64,000 nt of DNA, from assembly GCA_016720545.1 (NCBI GenBank), contig JADKKK010000035.1, forward strand, positions 248,001 through 312,000, read 5' to 3'. Positions 50,476 to 59,279 of the stretch are shown in pieces (position 1 is the stretch's first letter; every line of letters begins with the position of its first letter). The DNA comes from Myxococcales bacterium (GTDB lineage Bacteria; Myxococcota_A; Polyangia; Polyangiales; Polyangiaceae). The translations under genes were made by a program, and so were the position numbers. The notes beneath the pieces were generated by a model, which did no database searches, was not told the DNA's origin, and saw only the letters and a list, made by a program, of their open reading frames with translations.

Positions 50476-51970
50476 GCTCGAACGCATCGCTCTCCACCAG
50501 ACCCGCCTCCGCACCCCTGGCCTCGGCCTCGAGGGCAAAGGCGTCGCGCTCGGCGCGAAGGGGCTCGTGCTCCTCCCCTCGATCGATCGCCTCGTCGCGT
50601 GGCTCAGCGTGTACACGCGCGAGCACTCGCTCGAGGACCTGATGCCGAGCATGGAGATCGAGCTCGTGCGCTCGAAGCTCGGCACGCGGGAGATCACCCT
50701 CTCGTTCGCCGCCGAGTCCAGCGATCGGATGGACCGCATCGCGGAGACCGCGCGCCTCGTCGGCGGGTTCGCCTTCACCGGGACGAGCCGGCACTTCGTG
50801 CAGTACCGCGACGCCGGCGCCCCCTTCGGCTACGACGCGACACAGCTCCTCACCACCGACCTGCCGCTCTGCCTCTACCACGACAAGTTCACCCAGGTCT
50901 ACGAGATAGACAAGAAGGTTGACCTTAGGGCGCTGCTCTTGAGGCTCATGCCGCACGTCGATCCCAGCACCAACGAGGACACGGGGCCACGCATCCTCGT
51001 GGCCGAGGCAGGGCTCGGGCCGGCCCTCATCCACTACTTCGTTCGCTCACGGGTGGAGGGCGAGGTCGCCGTGGGCGAGTGGCCCCCAGAGAGCGCCTTC
51101 GACGAGGGGCCCGTGCGCCGCACCATCGTGCGCCTCCCCGAGCTGCCGAAGCGCATGCTGAGCCTGATGCGGCTCACGCCGGGCATCACGACCTTCCTGC
51201 CGGCCGGGCCGGGCGTCGCCGTCGAGCAAGGGTACCGCCACCCCGTCGCGTTGCGCGCGTGCCCCGTCTTCGACCCGAACGGGCTCGTGCTGCTGCGGGG
51301 GCGCGGCGACGACCCGTGGATGCTCGATCGCACGCCACAAATGGGAGATTTGCGCGCGTTCGCGCGGGTCGAGCTGCGCCACGACGGGCGCCCCGAGGCC
51401 CTCGCCGCGACGGGCACGATGAAGCCCGACGCGGTCCGCGTGCCGCTGCGGGTAGTGCCCTCGCCCTCGCCCTGGAAGAACGTGACGGCCTCGTGGGTGC
51501 CGCCGGAGCAGGTCTCGCTGTTGCGGCGTCTCGCGTACGCCCTGCCACACGACACCATCACGCGGACCCGCATCGCGCTCACGCCGCGCGGCGCGTTCTT
51601 GCGCGCGTCGATGGGCATCGAGGCGATCCCGATCGGCACCTTCTTCTACGAGTTTCATGCGAGCCTGTTCCTGCCCGCGGGGTACGACGTGACGCCCGCC
51701 GTGGCGCCCGAGGTGCTCTGCCGGGCCCTCGGCGCGCCGGCGTCGCAGGTGCTCTTCATCGACTCGCTCGCGCGCGCGATGAGCGTCGAGGAGTCTGCGT
51801 TCGTGCCGCTCGAGACCGTGCTGCTCGAGAGCAAGCCCTGGGAGCCCATCGTCGCCGAGTCGATCGAGCGCGCCCTCGCGGAGCGCACGGTCGACCTGCG
51901 GCTCGAGCCGCTCGGCGCCTTCCCCATGAGCGGGGTCGCCGCGCCGCCCGACGCGACCTCGGGGGGCTGA
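50474..51970 (+). CDS. cytoplasmic protein of unknown function, first of an operon
   Basis: 498 residues, no signal peptide or membrane helix. Sequence is even in composition, with patches such as 'LHQTRLRTPGLGLEGKGVAL', 'ETARLVGGFAFTGTSRHFVQ', 'TPGITTFLPAGPGVAVEQGY' and 'LFIDSLARAMSVEESAFVPL'. I recognise no family. It ends 3 nt before the next gene's start (51974), so the two are co-transcribed. Only ATG 50474 is plausible. Possibly a scaffold/regulatory partner of the gene after it. Confidence 0.75.
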   Translation: MLERIALHQTRLRTPGLGLEGKGVALGAKGLVLLPSIDRLVAWLSVYTREHSLEDLMPSMEIELVRSKLGTREITLSFAAESSDRMDRIAETARLVGGFAFTGTSRHFVQYRDAGAPFGYDATQLLTTDLPLCLYHDKFTQVYEIDKKVDLRALLLRLMPHVDPSTNEDTGPRILVAEAGLGPALIHYFVRSRVEGEVAVGEWPPESAFDEGPVRRTIVRLPELPKRMLSLMRLTPGITTFLPAGPGVAVEQGYRHPVALRACPVFDPNGLVLLRGRGDDPWMLDRTPQMGDLRAFARVELRHDGRPEALAATGTMKPDAVRVPLRVVPSPSPWKNVTASWVPPEQVSLLRRLAYALPHDTITRTRIALTPRGAFLRASMGIEAIPIGTFFYEFHASLFLPAGYDVTPAVAPEVLCRALGAPASQVLFIDSLARAMSVEESAFVPLETVLLESKPWEPIVAESIERALAERTVDLRLEPLGAFPMSGVAAPPDATSGG

Positions 51971-51973
51971 AGC

Positions 51974-53073
51974 GTGGCGAAGGCGAACCCAGGCACGGTC
52001 CAAGACGTCCTCTTCGCTCAGTTCTTGGCGCCGCTCGTGCTCGGCGGCCCGATGACCCTGCACAAGCCGATCGGTGGGGCCACCGCGCTCGCCATGGAAG
52101 GCGACCGCCCCTTCGCCGACCCCGACCTCGGGAGCCACGTGCAGCTCGCACGCGCGCGTGTGGCGCGGAGCCTCGCCCCCATCGACCGCCTCGAGGCCAT
52201 TTCGGCCCACGAGTGGGCGCTCGCCGCAGTGCTCAACGATCTTGTCCAATCGACCCACCCGGGCTTCGACGCGGTGCTTCGCCGCAGCTCGCCCGGCAAG
52301 CTCCTCGCCGTGCTCGACGCCACCCTCGCCCGCATCCCGAACCCCCGGAGCGTGGGCGAGAGCCTCTCGCGCCACACGCTCTTCTCGCGCGTGCTCGAGG
52401 TGAGCCGCACCGACGTGACCCTCGCGTGGTGGACTGGCAAGCAGACGTTCCTCGGCACCGAGCCGCCCGCCCGCCTCAAGGCGTGGCCGGAGCTCCGGCG
52501 CGTGGAGGAGACCCGCCTGCCGCGCGGGCTCGTCGAGCTTCCGGCCAGCGGCGGCGTGGTGTCGGGCACCGCGTTCCTCGGCACCCTGAGCACGTTCTTC
52601 GAGCGCACGCCGCTCACCGATCTCGCGACCCTCGATCGCAAAGAGCCCGCCTTTCAGTGGATGCCGGGCACGCTCGGGCTCGTGGGCTCGCGCGGCGGCC
52701 GCACGCTCGCTGGGCGATCGCCCGCAGGCCCACCACGTCGGCCGACGAGGCCCTCGGCGCCGCGACCCGGCGCCTCGCGGAGGGGCGCCAGTGGCAGGGG
52801 CTCGGCGTCGCGCTCGATCTCCTCGGCGAGCACATCCTCGCGCGCGCCGTCCAGGCCATGAGCCGCGGCGGCGACGCCGTCCCGGTGGCCCCCGACAAAG
52901 ATGGCTCGGCGGGCGGCTTCACGCGCAGCGTGGGCGCCTTCGCGGCGCGGCGCCTCGTCGCGACCTCGGGCGGAGGGCTCGACGCCGCCGGCCGCCAGCG
53001 CGTCCTCGCGCTCCTCGGGCCCGCGGCGGAGTCCGGCGCGGCGCGGACCCTCGCCGAGCTGCTCGCGGGATGA
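51974..53073 (+). pseudogene. unknown cytoplasmic protein, frameshifted near 52711
   Basis: From GTG 51974 a well-behaved frame encodes ~245 residues (VLFAQFLAPLVLGGPMTLHK, 'FLGTLSTFFERTPLTDLATL', QWMPGTLGLVGSRGGRTLA). Near 52705-52715 (ctcgctgggcg) the frame turns into Arg/Ser junk, while the -1 frame continues sensibly: RWAIARRPTTSADEALGAAT, GVALDLLGEHILARAVQAMS, ARTLAELLAG to stop 53073. One missing base would yield ~366 residues. Either a real mutation or an assembly error. It follows the previous gene by 3 nt and seems to be its partner. Confidence 0.65.
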
Positions 53074-53261
53074 TTCGAGCGAGGGCTCGCACGTCGCCCA
53101 GCCCGACGCGGGGGCCAGGTACGCGTGGCGTCGCGGCACGGGGTGGCGCGCGATATCCGCCCTTCTCGAGTGCAAGCCTCCGGATGAGCGAGCGAGGCGA
53201 TCATGACTCCGTCCAGGGCCGCACCCGTCAACAACGAGCTCGATGGCTCCTTCGAGCCCCG

Positions 53262-54092
53262 TCAGACCGGGTGGGCCGGCGGCTCGCGCTCCGCGCGCAT
53301 CGCGCGGCTCTCCTGACGCGCGCGCTCGTGGACCTCGGCGATCGGCGCGAGCGCTCCCTGCACGGCCTTCCAGGTGGACGGTCGGCCGGCCCGCGCGAGC
53401 GAGAGCACCTGGACTGCGTATTCGGCGATGGTCTCGACGAGCTCGAGGCGCGCGAGGCCCCGATCGGGCGCGGCCTCCTCGGCGCCCAGGCGGTCGCCCA
53501 CGCCGAGCGCCTCGCCGTACGCGGCGTGGCAGCGGAGCACCTCGTCGAGGAACTGCGGGCCCGCGAAGCGCCGCGCGGCGTCGAGCCAACCCTCGCGCTT
53601 GAGCCCGTCGAGGCGCGCGCCGATCTGCGCGAACTCGGCCAGGTAGTTCAGCTTCAAGATAGAGAGATCGCCGACGAGCGCGAGCACCCTCGCCGCCTCC
53701 ACGGCCTCGGGATAACGCGCGGCGGGCAGCGCGGACACGTCCTCGATGCGGCGCACGAAGGTCGCCCACGCGCGGTCCATCGCGACATCGAACGGCCTGG
53801 CGTCGAGGTCGTTCGCCGCCTGGCTCGCTTGCCGCGCTTGCCGCGCTTGCCGCGCTTGCATAGCGCGCGCGCGATCGCGGGCCGCGGCGAGACGTGAGGT
53901 CTCCTCGGCGAGCGCGGGGGTCGGTCGCGACTTCGCCTCGAGGAGCGCAGTGGCGAGCGCGATGGCCTCGCCGAGGTCCATCGTAGGGAGCTCGTACGGG
54001 CTGCGATCGAACCGCTCGCCGTACGCCTCAAAGCTCGCGCCGCCGGGGCGGACTCCGACTGCCGAGCGCTTCGCGGCCTTCCTGCGGGACAT
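53262..54092 (-). CDS. helical protein of unknown function with QAR repeats
   Basis: 276 residues from ATG 54092. Residues ~60-95 include the repeat QARQARQARQASQA encoded by about four 9-bp units (53826-53859). The rest is largely alpha-helical (TFVRRIEDVSALPAARYPEA, VLALVGDLSILKLNYLAEFA, LDEVLRCHAAYGEALGVGD) with no signal or membrane span. No domain recognised. It is on the opposite strand to its neighbours, divergent from the zinc-ribbon gene with only 61 bp between. Confidence 0.65.
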   Translation of the reverse strand: MSRRKAAKRSAVGVRPGGASFEAYGERFDRSPYELPTMDLGEAIALATALLEAKSRPTPALAEETSRLAAARDRARAMQARQARQARQASQAANDLDARPFDVAMDRAWATFVRRIEDVSALPAARYPEAVEAARVLALVGDLSILKLNYLAEFAQIGARLDGLKREGWLDAARRFAGPQFLDEVLRCHAAYGEALGVGDRLGAEEAAPDRGLARLELVETIAEYAVQVLSLARAGRPSTWKAVQGALAPIAEVHERARQESRAMRAEREPPAHPV

Positions 54093-54153
54093 GGCACCAT
54101 CGTCGACCACGCGAGGCTTGCGCGCAAGGATCCGCGGGCGGTACGGTCGAGCG

Positions 54154-54633
54154 ATGTCGGCCGCCCACGTTCCGTGTACGAACTGCGGAGCCCCCACTAC
54201 CCCGCAAGGCGACGGTCGAACGTACGTGTGCGGCTTCTGCAAGACCCAGGTTGTCGTCGCCGTCGAAGGCCACCAGCTCGCCGCGAGCATGCGCCTCGAC
54301 CTCGGCAACATCGACGCGTTCCTCGCGAAGCTCGCGAGCACGCTGCACGCAGGCTACCCCGAGGTCACGCGCGTCCAGGCGCACGGCGCCTACGTCCAGG
54401 CCATCGACGTGACCCTCGATCCCGAGGGCTTCGGCCTCCGCCGCGAGGGCGCGGGCCTCGTCGCCCAGCACAAGAAGGTCGTGCGCGGCATCGCCCTCAA
54501 GTCGAAGGTGATTCCCCTCGATCAGTGGGTCGACCTGCTGACGCGGGCCCTCGCGAGACAGGCAAGCTCCAACGCGCGCGCCGCGTGGGTGCTCGCGCAG
54601 CTCACCGGCGGCGACGAGCAGGGGCGCCCGTAG
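54154..54633 (+). CDS. zinc-ribbon protein, first gene of the YbjQ-like operon
   Basis: 159 residues. N-terminal zinc ribbon with two CxxC pairs: 'VPCTNCGAPTTPQGD' and 'YVCGFCKTQVVV'. The rest (~115 residues) is a compact domain with 'LGNIDAFLAKLASTLHAGYP' and 'SKVIPLDQWVDLLTRALAR', not recognised. The zinc ribbon suggests nucleic-acid or protein binding. It stands 57 nt before the first of four tandem YbjQ-like genes on the same strand. Confidence 0.7.
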   Translation: MSAAHVPCTNCGAPTTPQGDGRTYVCGFCKTQVVVAVEGHQLAASMRLDLGNIDAFLAKLASTLHAGYPEVTRVQAHGAYVQAIDVTLDPEGFGLRREGAGLVAQHKKVVRGIALKSKVIPLDQWVDLLTRALARQASSNARAAWVLAQLTGGDEQGRP

Positions 54634-54690
54634 CCGCGCGCTCTTCCGCGCTGGTCAATCGGTCGAAGACCACGATAGCTTCGACGGGCC

Positions 54691-55599
54691 ATGCAAAAGC
54701 CGCCCGCCGATCCGCGCCTCGGGATGCCGTCCCCTGCGAACCAGGCGACTCGCAATCAGCATGCACAGTACAACCACGAGCTCCCGCAGCACGCGCGCGA
54801 GCGACTGGCGAGCATGCGGCAGCATCGCTTCTTCACGAGCGATCTCTCAGTGAACGAGTTCTTGCTCGTCAAGGAGGTGGGCTTCCAGCCCCTCGGCCTC
54901 GTCATGGGCAGCAGCATCTTCCACGTGGGGTTCCACCCCGTGCGCCCGGGCGTGAGCGAAGAGCTGACCACGCTCACGCAGGCGCTCTACCAGGCCCGCG
55001 AGCTCGCGATGGTGCGCATGGAGGAGGAGGCCGACGCGCTCGGCGCGGACGGCATCGTGGCTGTCCGTCTCACGCTCACCATCCACGCGTGGGGCTCGAA
55101 CGTCATCGAGTTTCTCGCGCTCGGCACGGCGGTGAAGAGCGTTTCCGGCGAGGGGACCTGGCGCGCGAACAACGGCAAGCCTTTCCAGTCGGACCTGTCG
55201 GGACAAGACTTCTGGACCTTGCTCCACGCGGGGTACCGCCCCGTGGGCATGGTCATGGGGAACTGCGTCTATTACGTCGCGCCAGAGGCCCAGTGGGCCG
55301 GGCAGCCCCGGGGCTGGGGCGGCGCGCCGCAGGGCTATGCCTACGCGCCGCCGCAGAACATGGAGCTCGTCGGCCCCACGCAGGCCTTCTACGACGCCCG
55401 TGAGCTCGCGATGGAGCGCATGCAGGCCGAGGCCGAGGACCTAGGCGCCGAGGGGATCGTCGGCGTGACGGTGGACGAGAGCAACCACACGTGGGGAGTG
55501 AACGTGCTCGAGTTCAGCGCCATCGGCACCGCGGTCGTGCCTATTCGAGCCGATCACGAGATCGAAAAGCCTCAGCTCGTCCTCTCGGTGAACGGCTGA
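54691..55599 (+). CDS. two-domain YbjQ-like protein, copy 1
   Basis: 302 residues, no signal peptide. Two YbjQ/UPF0145-like domains. Domain 1 (~45-150): FFTSDLSVNEFLLVKEVGFQ, LGLVMGSSIFHVG, ALYQARELAMVRMEEEADAL, GADGIVAV, EFLALGTAVK. Domain 2 (~165-290): FQSDLSGQDFWTLLHAGYRP, VGMVMGNCVYYV, AFYDARELAMERMQAEAEDL, GAEGIVGV, EFSAIGTAVVP. UPF0145 members are small proteins annotated as putative heavy-metal-binding; their role is unsettled. Here the usual ~100-residue unit is duplicated. First of four such genes. Confidence 0.8.
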   Translation: MQKPPADPRLGMPSPANQATRNQHAQYNHELPQHARERLASMRQHRFFTSDLSVNEFLLVKEVGFQPLGLVMGSSIFHVGFHPVRPGVSEELTTLTQALYQARELAMVRMEEEADALGADGIVAVRLTLTIHAWGSNVIEFLALGTAVKSVSGEGTWRANNGKPFQSDLSGQDFWTLLHAGYRPVGMVMGNCVYYVAPEAQWAGQPRGWGGAPQGYAYAPPQNMELVGPTQAFYDARELAMERMQAEAEDLGAEGIVGVTVDESNHTWGVNVLEFSAIGTAVVPIRADHEIEKPQLVLSVNG

Positions 55600-56591
55600 T
55601 GCACCCGCGCCCACGCATCGACTTGGCCGCGAGCTTCCACCACGTCGCGCAAGGCGGCATTCCGCTCCGCGCCCAGGAGCGCCTGATGGCCGAGGCCGGC
55701 CCGCACCGCCGGCTCTTCACGAGCGATTTGTCGGTGAGCGAGTTCGTGCTCACGCGGGACGTGCAGTGCGAGCCCATCTCGCAGGTCATGGGGAGCAGCA
55801 TCTATTTCGTGGGCCAGATCGCCGACTACAAGGGCGCGACCGGCGAGATCACCGTCATCAGCGACGCGCACCGCGAGGCGCGGCGGCGGGCCATCGCGAG
55901 GCTCTACCAGGAGGCCGCCTTCGTGCGCGCCGACGCGGTGATCGGCGTGCGCCTGAGCGAGCGCATGATCACGATGGGCCGGCGCGGCAAGGGCGGCGAC
56001 GATGGCGGCGAGGTGCTCGAGTTCACGGTCGTAGGCACGGCCGTCCGCGCGCCCTGGATCACCCACCCGCCTGGCCAGCCGGTGATCACCGATCTGTCCG
56101 GGCAGGAGCTCTGGGCCCTCGCGAAGGACGGCTACGAGCCGTGCTGCTTTCTCTTCGAGTTCTGCCGCTACCACGTGTGGCACGTCACGCCCGCCGGGCA
56201 GTTCCACGGGGAGATCCTCGAGGCGACGCAGGCGATCGAGGCGGCGAGGGCCATCGCCGCGACCAAGATCCAGCGCCAGGCGGCGGCGTTCGAGTGCGAG
56301 TTCGTGGTGGGCAGCGACATCACCCTCAAGGTGAAGGAGGTGCCCTGTGGCGCGAACGACTGCGAACGCAACGATCTCGACGTCGACCTGAGCTGGCTCT
56401 GCACCGGGGTGCGACGCATCCCGGGCGCGCGCTGGCGAGCGCGGGTCGAGGTGCCGCCGCTGACGCTGACCTTGACCCCCCTCGGGCGGCGCCAGGGGGA
56501 GATCATCGAGGGCGGCGACGACGCCGAGGAGATCCGCATCGAGGCCGAGAACGCCGAAGAAGCGGCCATCGAAGCCTCCGAGGGGCGCTGA
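55599..56591 (+). CDS. two-domain YbjQ-like protein, copy 2 (divergent)
   Basis: 330 residues from ATG 55599, overlapping the previous stop by 1 nt (TGATG). Domain 1: RLFTSDLSVSEFVLTRDVQC, 'QVMGSSIYFVGQ', AHREARRRAIARLYQEAAFV, EFTVVGTAVRA. Domain 2 is the most diverged of the family: VITDLSGQELWALAKDGYEP, 'CCFLFEFCRYHVWHV', AIEAARAIAATKIQRQAAAF, with the usual GTAV replaced near 'WLCTGVRRI'. Extra cysteines (CCFLFEFC, VPCGANDCERND) could bind metal. The C-terminus has an acidic tail (DDAEEIRIEAENAEEAAIEA). Confidence 0.8.
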   Translation: MHPRPRIDLAASFHHVAQGGIPLRAQERLMAEAGPHRRLFTSDLSVSEFVLTRDVQCEPISQVMGSSIYFVGQIADYKGATGEITVISDAHREARRRAIARLYQEAAFVRADAVIGVRLSERMITMGRRGKGGDDGGEVLEFTVVGTAVRAPWITHPPGQPVITDLSGQELWALAKDGYEPCCFLFEFCRYHVWHVTPAGQFHGEILEATQAIEAARAIAATKIQRQAAAFECEFVVGSDITLKVKEVPCGANDCERNDLDVDLSWLCTGVRRIPGARWRARVEVPPLTLTLTPLGRRQGEIIEGGDDAEEIRIEAENAEEAAIEASEGR

Positions 56592-56594
56592 GCC

Positions 56595-57767
56595 GTGTCG
56601 ACTCGCCGACATCCCCCGCCGCAGGCGCCGCACGCTCCGCGGCCCGCGCCCGCCGCGCCACCCGCACCCGAGGCGCCGACGCTCCCGCCGCACGCCCACG
56701 AGCGCCTCGCCGAGATGAGGGCGAAGAAGCTCTTCACTTGCGATCTGTCGGTCAACGAGTTCTTGCTCGTGAAGGAGGCCGGCTTCGACTGCCTCGGCCT
56801 CGTGATGGGCACGTCGATCTACCAAGTGGTGCCCACCGTTCCCCAGCTCGAGAAGGGCGCCCCCGGCTGCGAGGTCTACGACATGACGCGGGCGCTCTAC
56901 CACGCGCGCGAGCTCGCGATGGCGCGCATGGAACAAGAGGCCGAGGAGCTAGGCGGGGACGGCATCATCGGCGTGCGCCTCGTGGTCAATCTCGACGGTG
57001 ATCCCCAGCGTATCGCTTGGAAGCAATACCGGCAGTGGCAGGCGTGGGCGCACGAGCAGGGCTATCCACGCCGGGTGACCAACCTCGGCTACGATTGGTT
57101 CTCCAGGTGGCAACAGGTGGCGTGGGCGCAGTGGACGCAGTGGTGCCAGCGCATGGGCTGGCCCGCCCAGCCGGCGCCGTGGTCGCTCCCGCCGAAGGAG
57201 CCGACGTACGCGCTCGGACAGAACGTGGTCGAGTTCATGGCCATTGGCACGGCGGTCAAGCACCGTGGGCCCGAGAGCTTCAAGAACAAGTTGGGCAAGC
57301 CCTTTCAGTCGGCGCTCTCCGGGCAAGAGCTCTGGATGCTCGTGCGATCGGGCTACCGCCCCGTCGGCTTCGTGATGGGCAACTGCGTGTATTACGTGCC
57401 TCCGTGGCTGCTCAAGCCCCCGACCGGGGGCTTCTTCACCCGCGCGAAGAGCTGTGAGCTCTCGGGCTACACGCACGGCCTCTACGACGCGCGCGAGCTC
57501 GCCATCGAGCGGCTCCAGTGGGAGGCCGAGGCGCTCGGCGCGACGGGCGTCGTCGACGTCACCGTGAGCGAGAACGCCCACGCGTGGCAGCGCACCTACG
57601 TGAACATCGGCAACGCGGCGCTGACCTCCGGCGAGATGATCGAGCTGTTCGTCATCGGCACCGCGGTGGTCCCGATGCCCGGCGCCGATCGGAGGCTCCA
57701 GACCAAGCTCGTCCACGTCGCCAACGATCGGCGCGGCGCGCAGCACCTCGGGGGTCGAGAGAAGTGA
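56595..57767 (+). CDS. two-domain YbjQ-like protein, copy 3 with Trp-rich insert
   Basis: 390 residues from GTG 56595, 3 nt after the previous stop. Pro/Ala-rich N-terminus, then domain 1 (KLFTCDLSVNEFLLVKEAGF, LGLVMGTSIYQV, ALYHARELAMARMEQEAEEL, GDGIIGVRL), interrupted by a ~75-residue Trp/Gln-rich insert (YRQWQAWAHEQGYPRR, WFSRWQQVAWAQWTQWCQRM) before 'VVEFMAIGTAVKH'. Domain 2: FQSALSGQELWMLVRSGYRP, VGFVMGNCVYYV, GLYDARELAIERLQWEAEAL, ELFVIGTAVVP. Copies 1 and 3 are most alike. Confidence 0.8.
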   Translation: MSTRRHPPPQAPHAPRPAPAAPPAPEAPTLPPHAHERLAEMRAKKLFTCDLSVNEFLLVKEAGFDCLGLVMGTSIYQVVPTVPQLEKGAPGCEVYDMTRALYHARELAMARMEQEAEELGGDGIIGVRLVVNLDGDPQRIAWKQYRQWQAWAHEQGYPRRVTNLGYDWFSRWQQVAWAQWTQWCQRMGWPAQPAPWSLPPKEPTYALGQNVVEFMAIGTAVKHRGPESFKNKLGKPFQSALSGQELWMLVRSGYRPVGFVMGNCVYYVPPWLLKPPTGGFFTRAKSCELSGYTHGLYDARELAIERLQWEAEALGATGVVDVTVSENAHAWQRTYVNIGNAALTSGEMIELFVIGTAVVPMPGADRRLQTKLVHVANDRRGAQHLGGREK

Positions 57768-58675
57768 CCACGTCGGCCCGCCCCGTTCCCGCGCTGAGCG
57801 ATCTCTCGGTGACCGAGTTTCTCACGCTCTCGCGCATGGGCTTTCTCCCGCATGGCCTCGTGGTCGGGGCGAGCGTCTACGAGGCCGACACGAGCTCGAG
57901 CGGCGCGCAGATCGATCTCTGGGGCGCGCTCTTCGGCAACGCGCCGCTCGTGAGGCCCGTCGAGACCCAAGAGGTCGTCGCGCTCTCCGAGGCGGTGCGC
58001 GCGGCGCGTACGCTGGCGATCGAACGAATGCGGATGCAGGCGGCGCAGGTGATGGCCGAGGGGGTCGTGGGCGTGCGCCTCGACGTGGAGCACCACCTCT
58101 GGCGAGGCAACCACCAGGTCGTGAAGTTCATCGCCGTGGGGACGGCCGTCGGCTTCGACCGCGAGCACGGCCCCGAGGCGCTCCGAGGCGCGCCCAGCCT
58201 CCGTCTCGCGAGCGGCGCGCCGTTCACGAGCGATCTGTCGGGGCAAGACTTCGTGGCGCTCCTCCAGGCGGGCTTCAGGCCCGTCACCGTCGCGAGCGGC
58301 ACCTGCGTCTACCAGCTGAACCTCCAAGAGATGGTCCGCTATCAGGGCTACAACTGCGAAGTCGCCGAATACACACGCGCGTTCTTCGACGCACGCGAGA
58401 CCGCGATGGCGAGGCTCCAGTACGATCTCTTCTCGTGGTGGCCCGCCGGCCACCCCGACGCGCCGACGGGCATCGTGGGAATGACCGTGAGCGAGAACGC
58501 GCACCGCCCGCAGCTCATGGGAGGCCCCGCCCGCAACGCCGTGGTCGCGGGCTCGATGGCCCCGGTGGTCGAGTTCACGGCGGTGGGGACCGCGATAGCT
58601 CCGCTCGCCCCCGGCGATCCGCGCCGCGCACGGCAGACAGTGAAGCCGCTCGTGGTCGTGCCGCTCGATCGGTGA
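57764..58675 (+). CDS. two-domain YbjQ-like protein, copy 4
   Basis: 303 residues from GTG 57764, overlapping the previous stop by 4 nt. Domain 1: LSDLSVTEFLTLSRMGFLPH, 'GLVVGASVYEAD', AVRAARTLAIERMRMQAAQV, KFIAVGTAVGF. Domain 2: FTSDLSGQDFVALLQAGFRP, 'SGTCVYQLN', AFFDARETAMARLQYDLFSW, EFTAVGTAIAPL. The order SDLSV then SDLSG is the same in all four copies. Last gene of the operon; a minus-strand lipoprotein converges 24 nt downstream. Confidence 0.8.
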   Translation: MTTSARPVPALSDLSVTEFLTLSRMGFLPHGLVVGASVYEADTSSSGAQIDLWGALFGNAPLVRPVETQEVVALSEAVRAARTLAIERMRMQAAQVMAEGVVGVRLDVEHHLWRGNHQVVKFIAVGTAVGFDREHGPEALRGAPSLRLASGAPFTSDLSGQDFVALLQAGFRPVTVASGTCVYQLNLQEMVRYQGYNCEVAEYTRAFFDARETAMARLQYDLFSWWPAGHPDAPTGIVGMTVSENAHRPQLMGGPARNAVVAGSMAPVVEFTAVGTAIAPLAPGDPRRARQTVKPLVVVPLDR

Positions 58676-58699
58676 CGAGCGCTCTCCCTCAGGTCGGTG

Positions 58700-59116
58700 T
58701 CAGCTGCACTGGCAAGCGTCGAAGCTCGCGCCGGTGCTCTTGAAGCGCTCGGCCTTCGCCTTGCCCTGACCGGTGCAGAGCGCCGTGCAGCGCGCGTCGG
58801 TGACCTCCCCTGCCCCCGAAGTGCAGAAGCAATTGAGCTCGTTCGGCTGAATATCCACGCGCGATCCCCCGAAGCCCGACTGAGTGCACATGGCCTGGCA
58901 GGAGCTCGTCGCGTCCTTCCCGCTGTCCGCGCCGGGGGCCGCCTCAGGGCTCGCGTCGGCGGCGTCGGCGACCGGAGCGTCGGCCACGGCGTCGGCGACC
59001 GAGCCCGCGTCTCCCGCGTCCGAGGTCGTCGCGCTGTCGCTGCACGCGGGGAGCACGAGCACCGAGCTCGACGCGACGGCGATCAGCGGGACGAGCGCAC
59101 GCAGAGCTTTTCTCAT
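58700..59116 (-). CDS. small Cys-rich lipoprotein
   Basis: 138 residues from ATG 59116 (TTG 59122 also in frame). Signal and lipobox (VASSSVLVLPACSD, Cys near 25), Asp/Ala linker, then a compact Cys-rich part: 'SSCQAMCTQSGFGGSRVDIQ', NELNCFCTSGAG, RCTALCTG and DACQCS. The spaced cysteines should form disulphides outside the cytoplasm. No family is recognised. Confidence 0.7.
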   Translation of the reverse strand: MRKALRALVPLIAVASSSVLVLPACSDSATTSDAGDAGSVADAVADAPVADAADASPEAAPGADSGKDATSSCQAMCTQSGFGGSRVDIQPNELNCFCTSGAGEVTDARCTALCTGQGKAKAERFKSTGASFDACQCS

Positions 59117-59279
59117 GGCCAAACGCTCACATGACCCGCAGCTTCGCGCAACTTCCTAGGGAGCCAAGGGGGCGCCGCGAGAGACGCCTCCTCGCGGCGC
59201 GGCGGGCGCCCTCGCAGAGCGGCTCGCGGGCCGCCTCGCGCACGGGCGCGGTGGCGCGATCCGTGGTAGGCCGCTCCGC

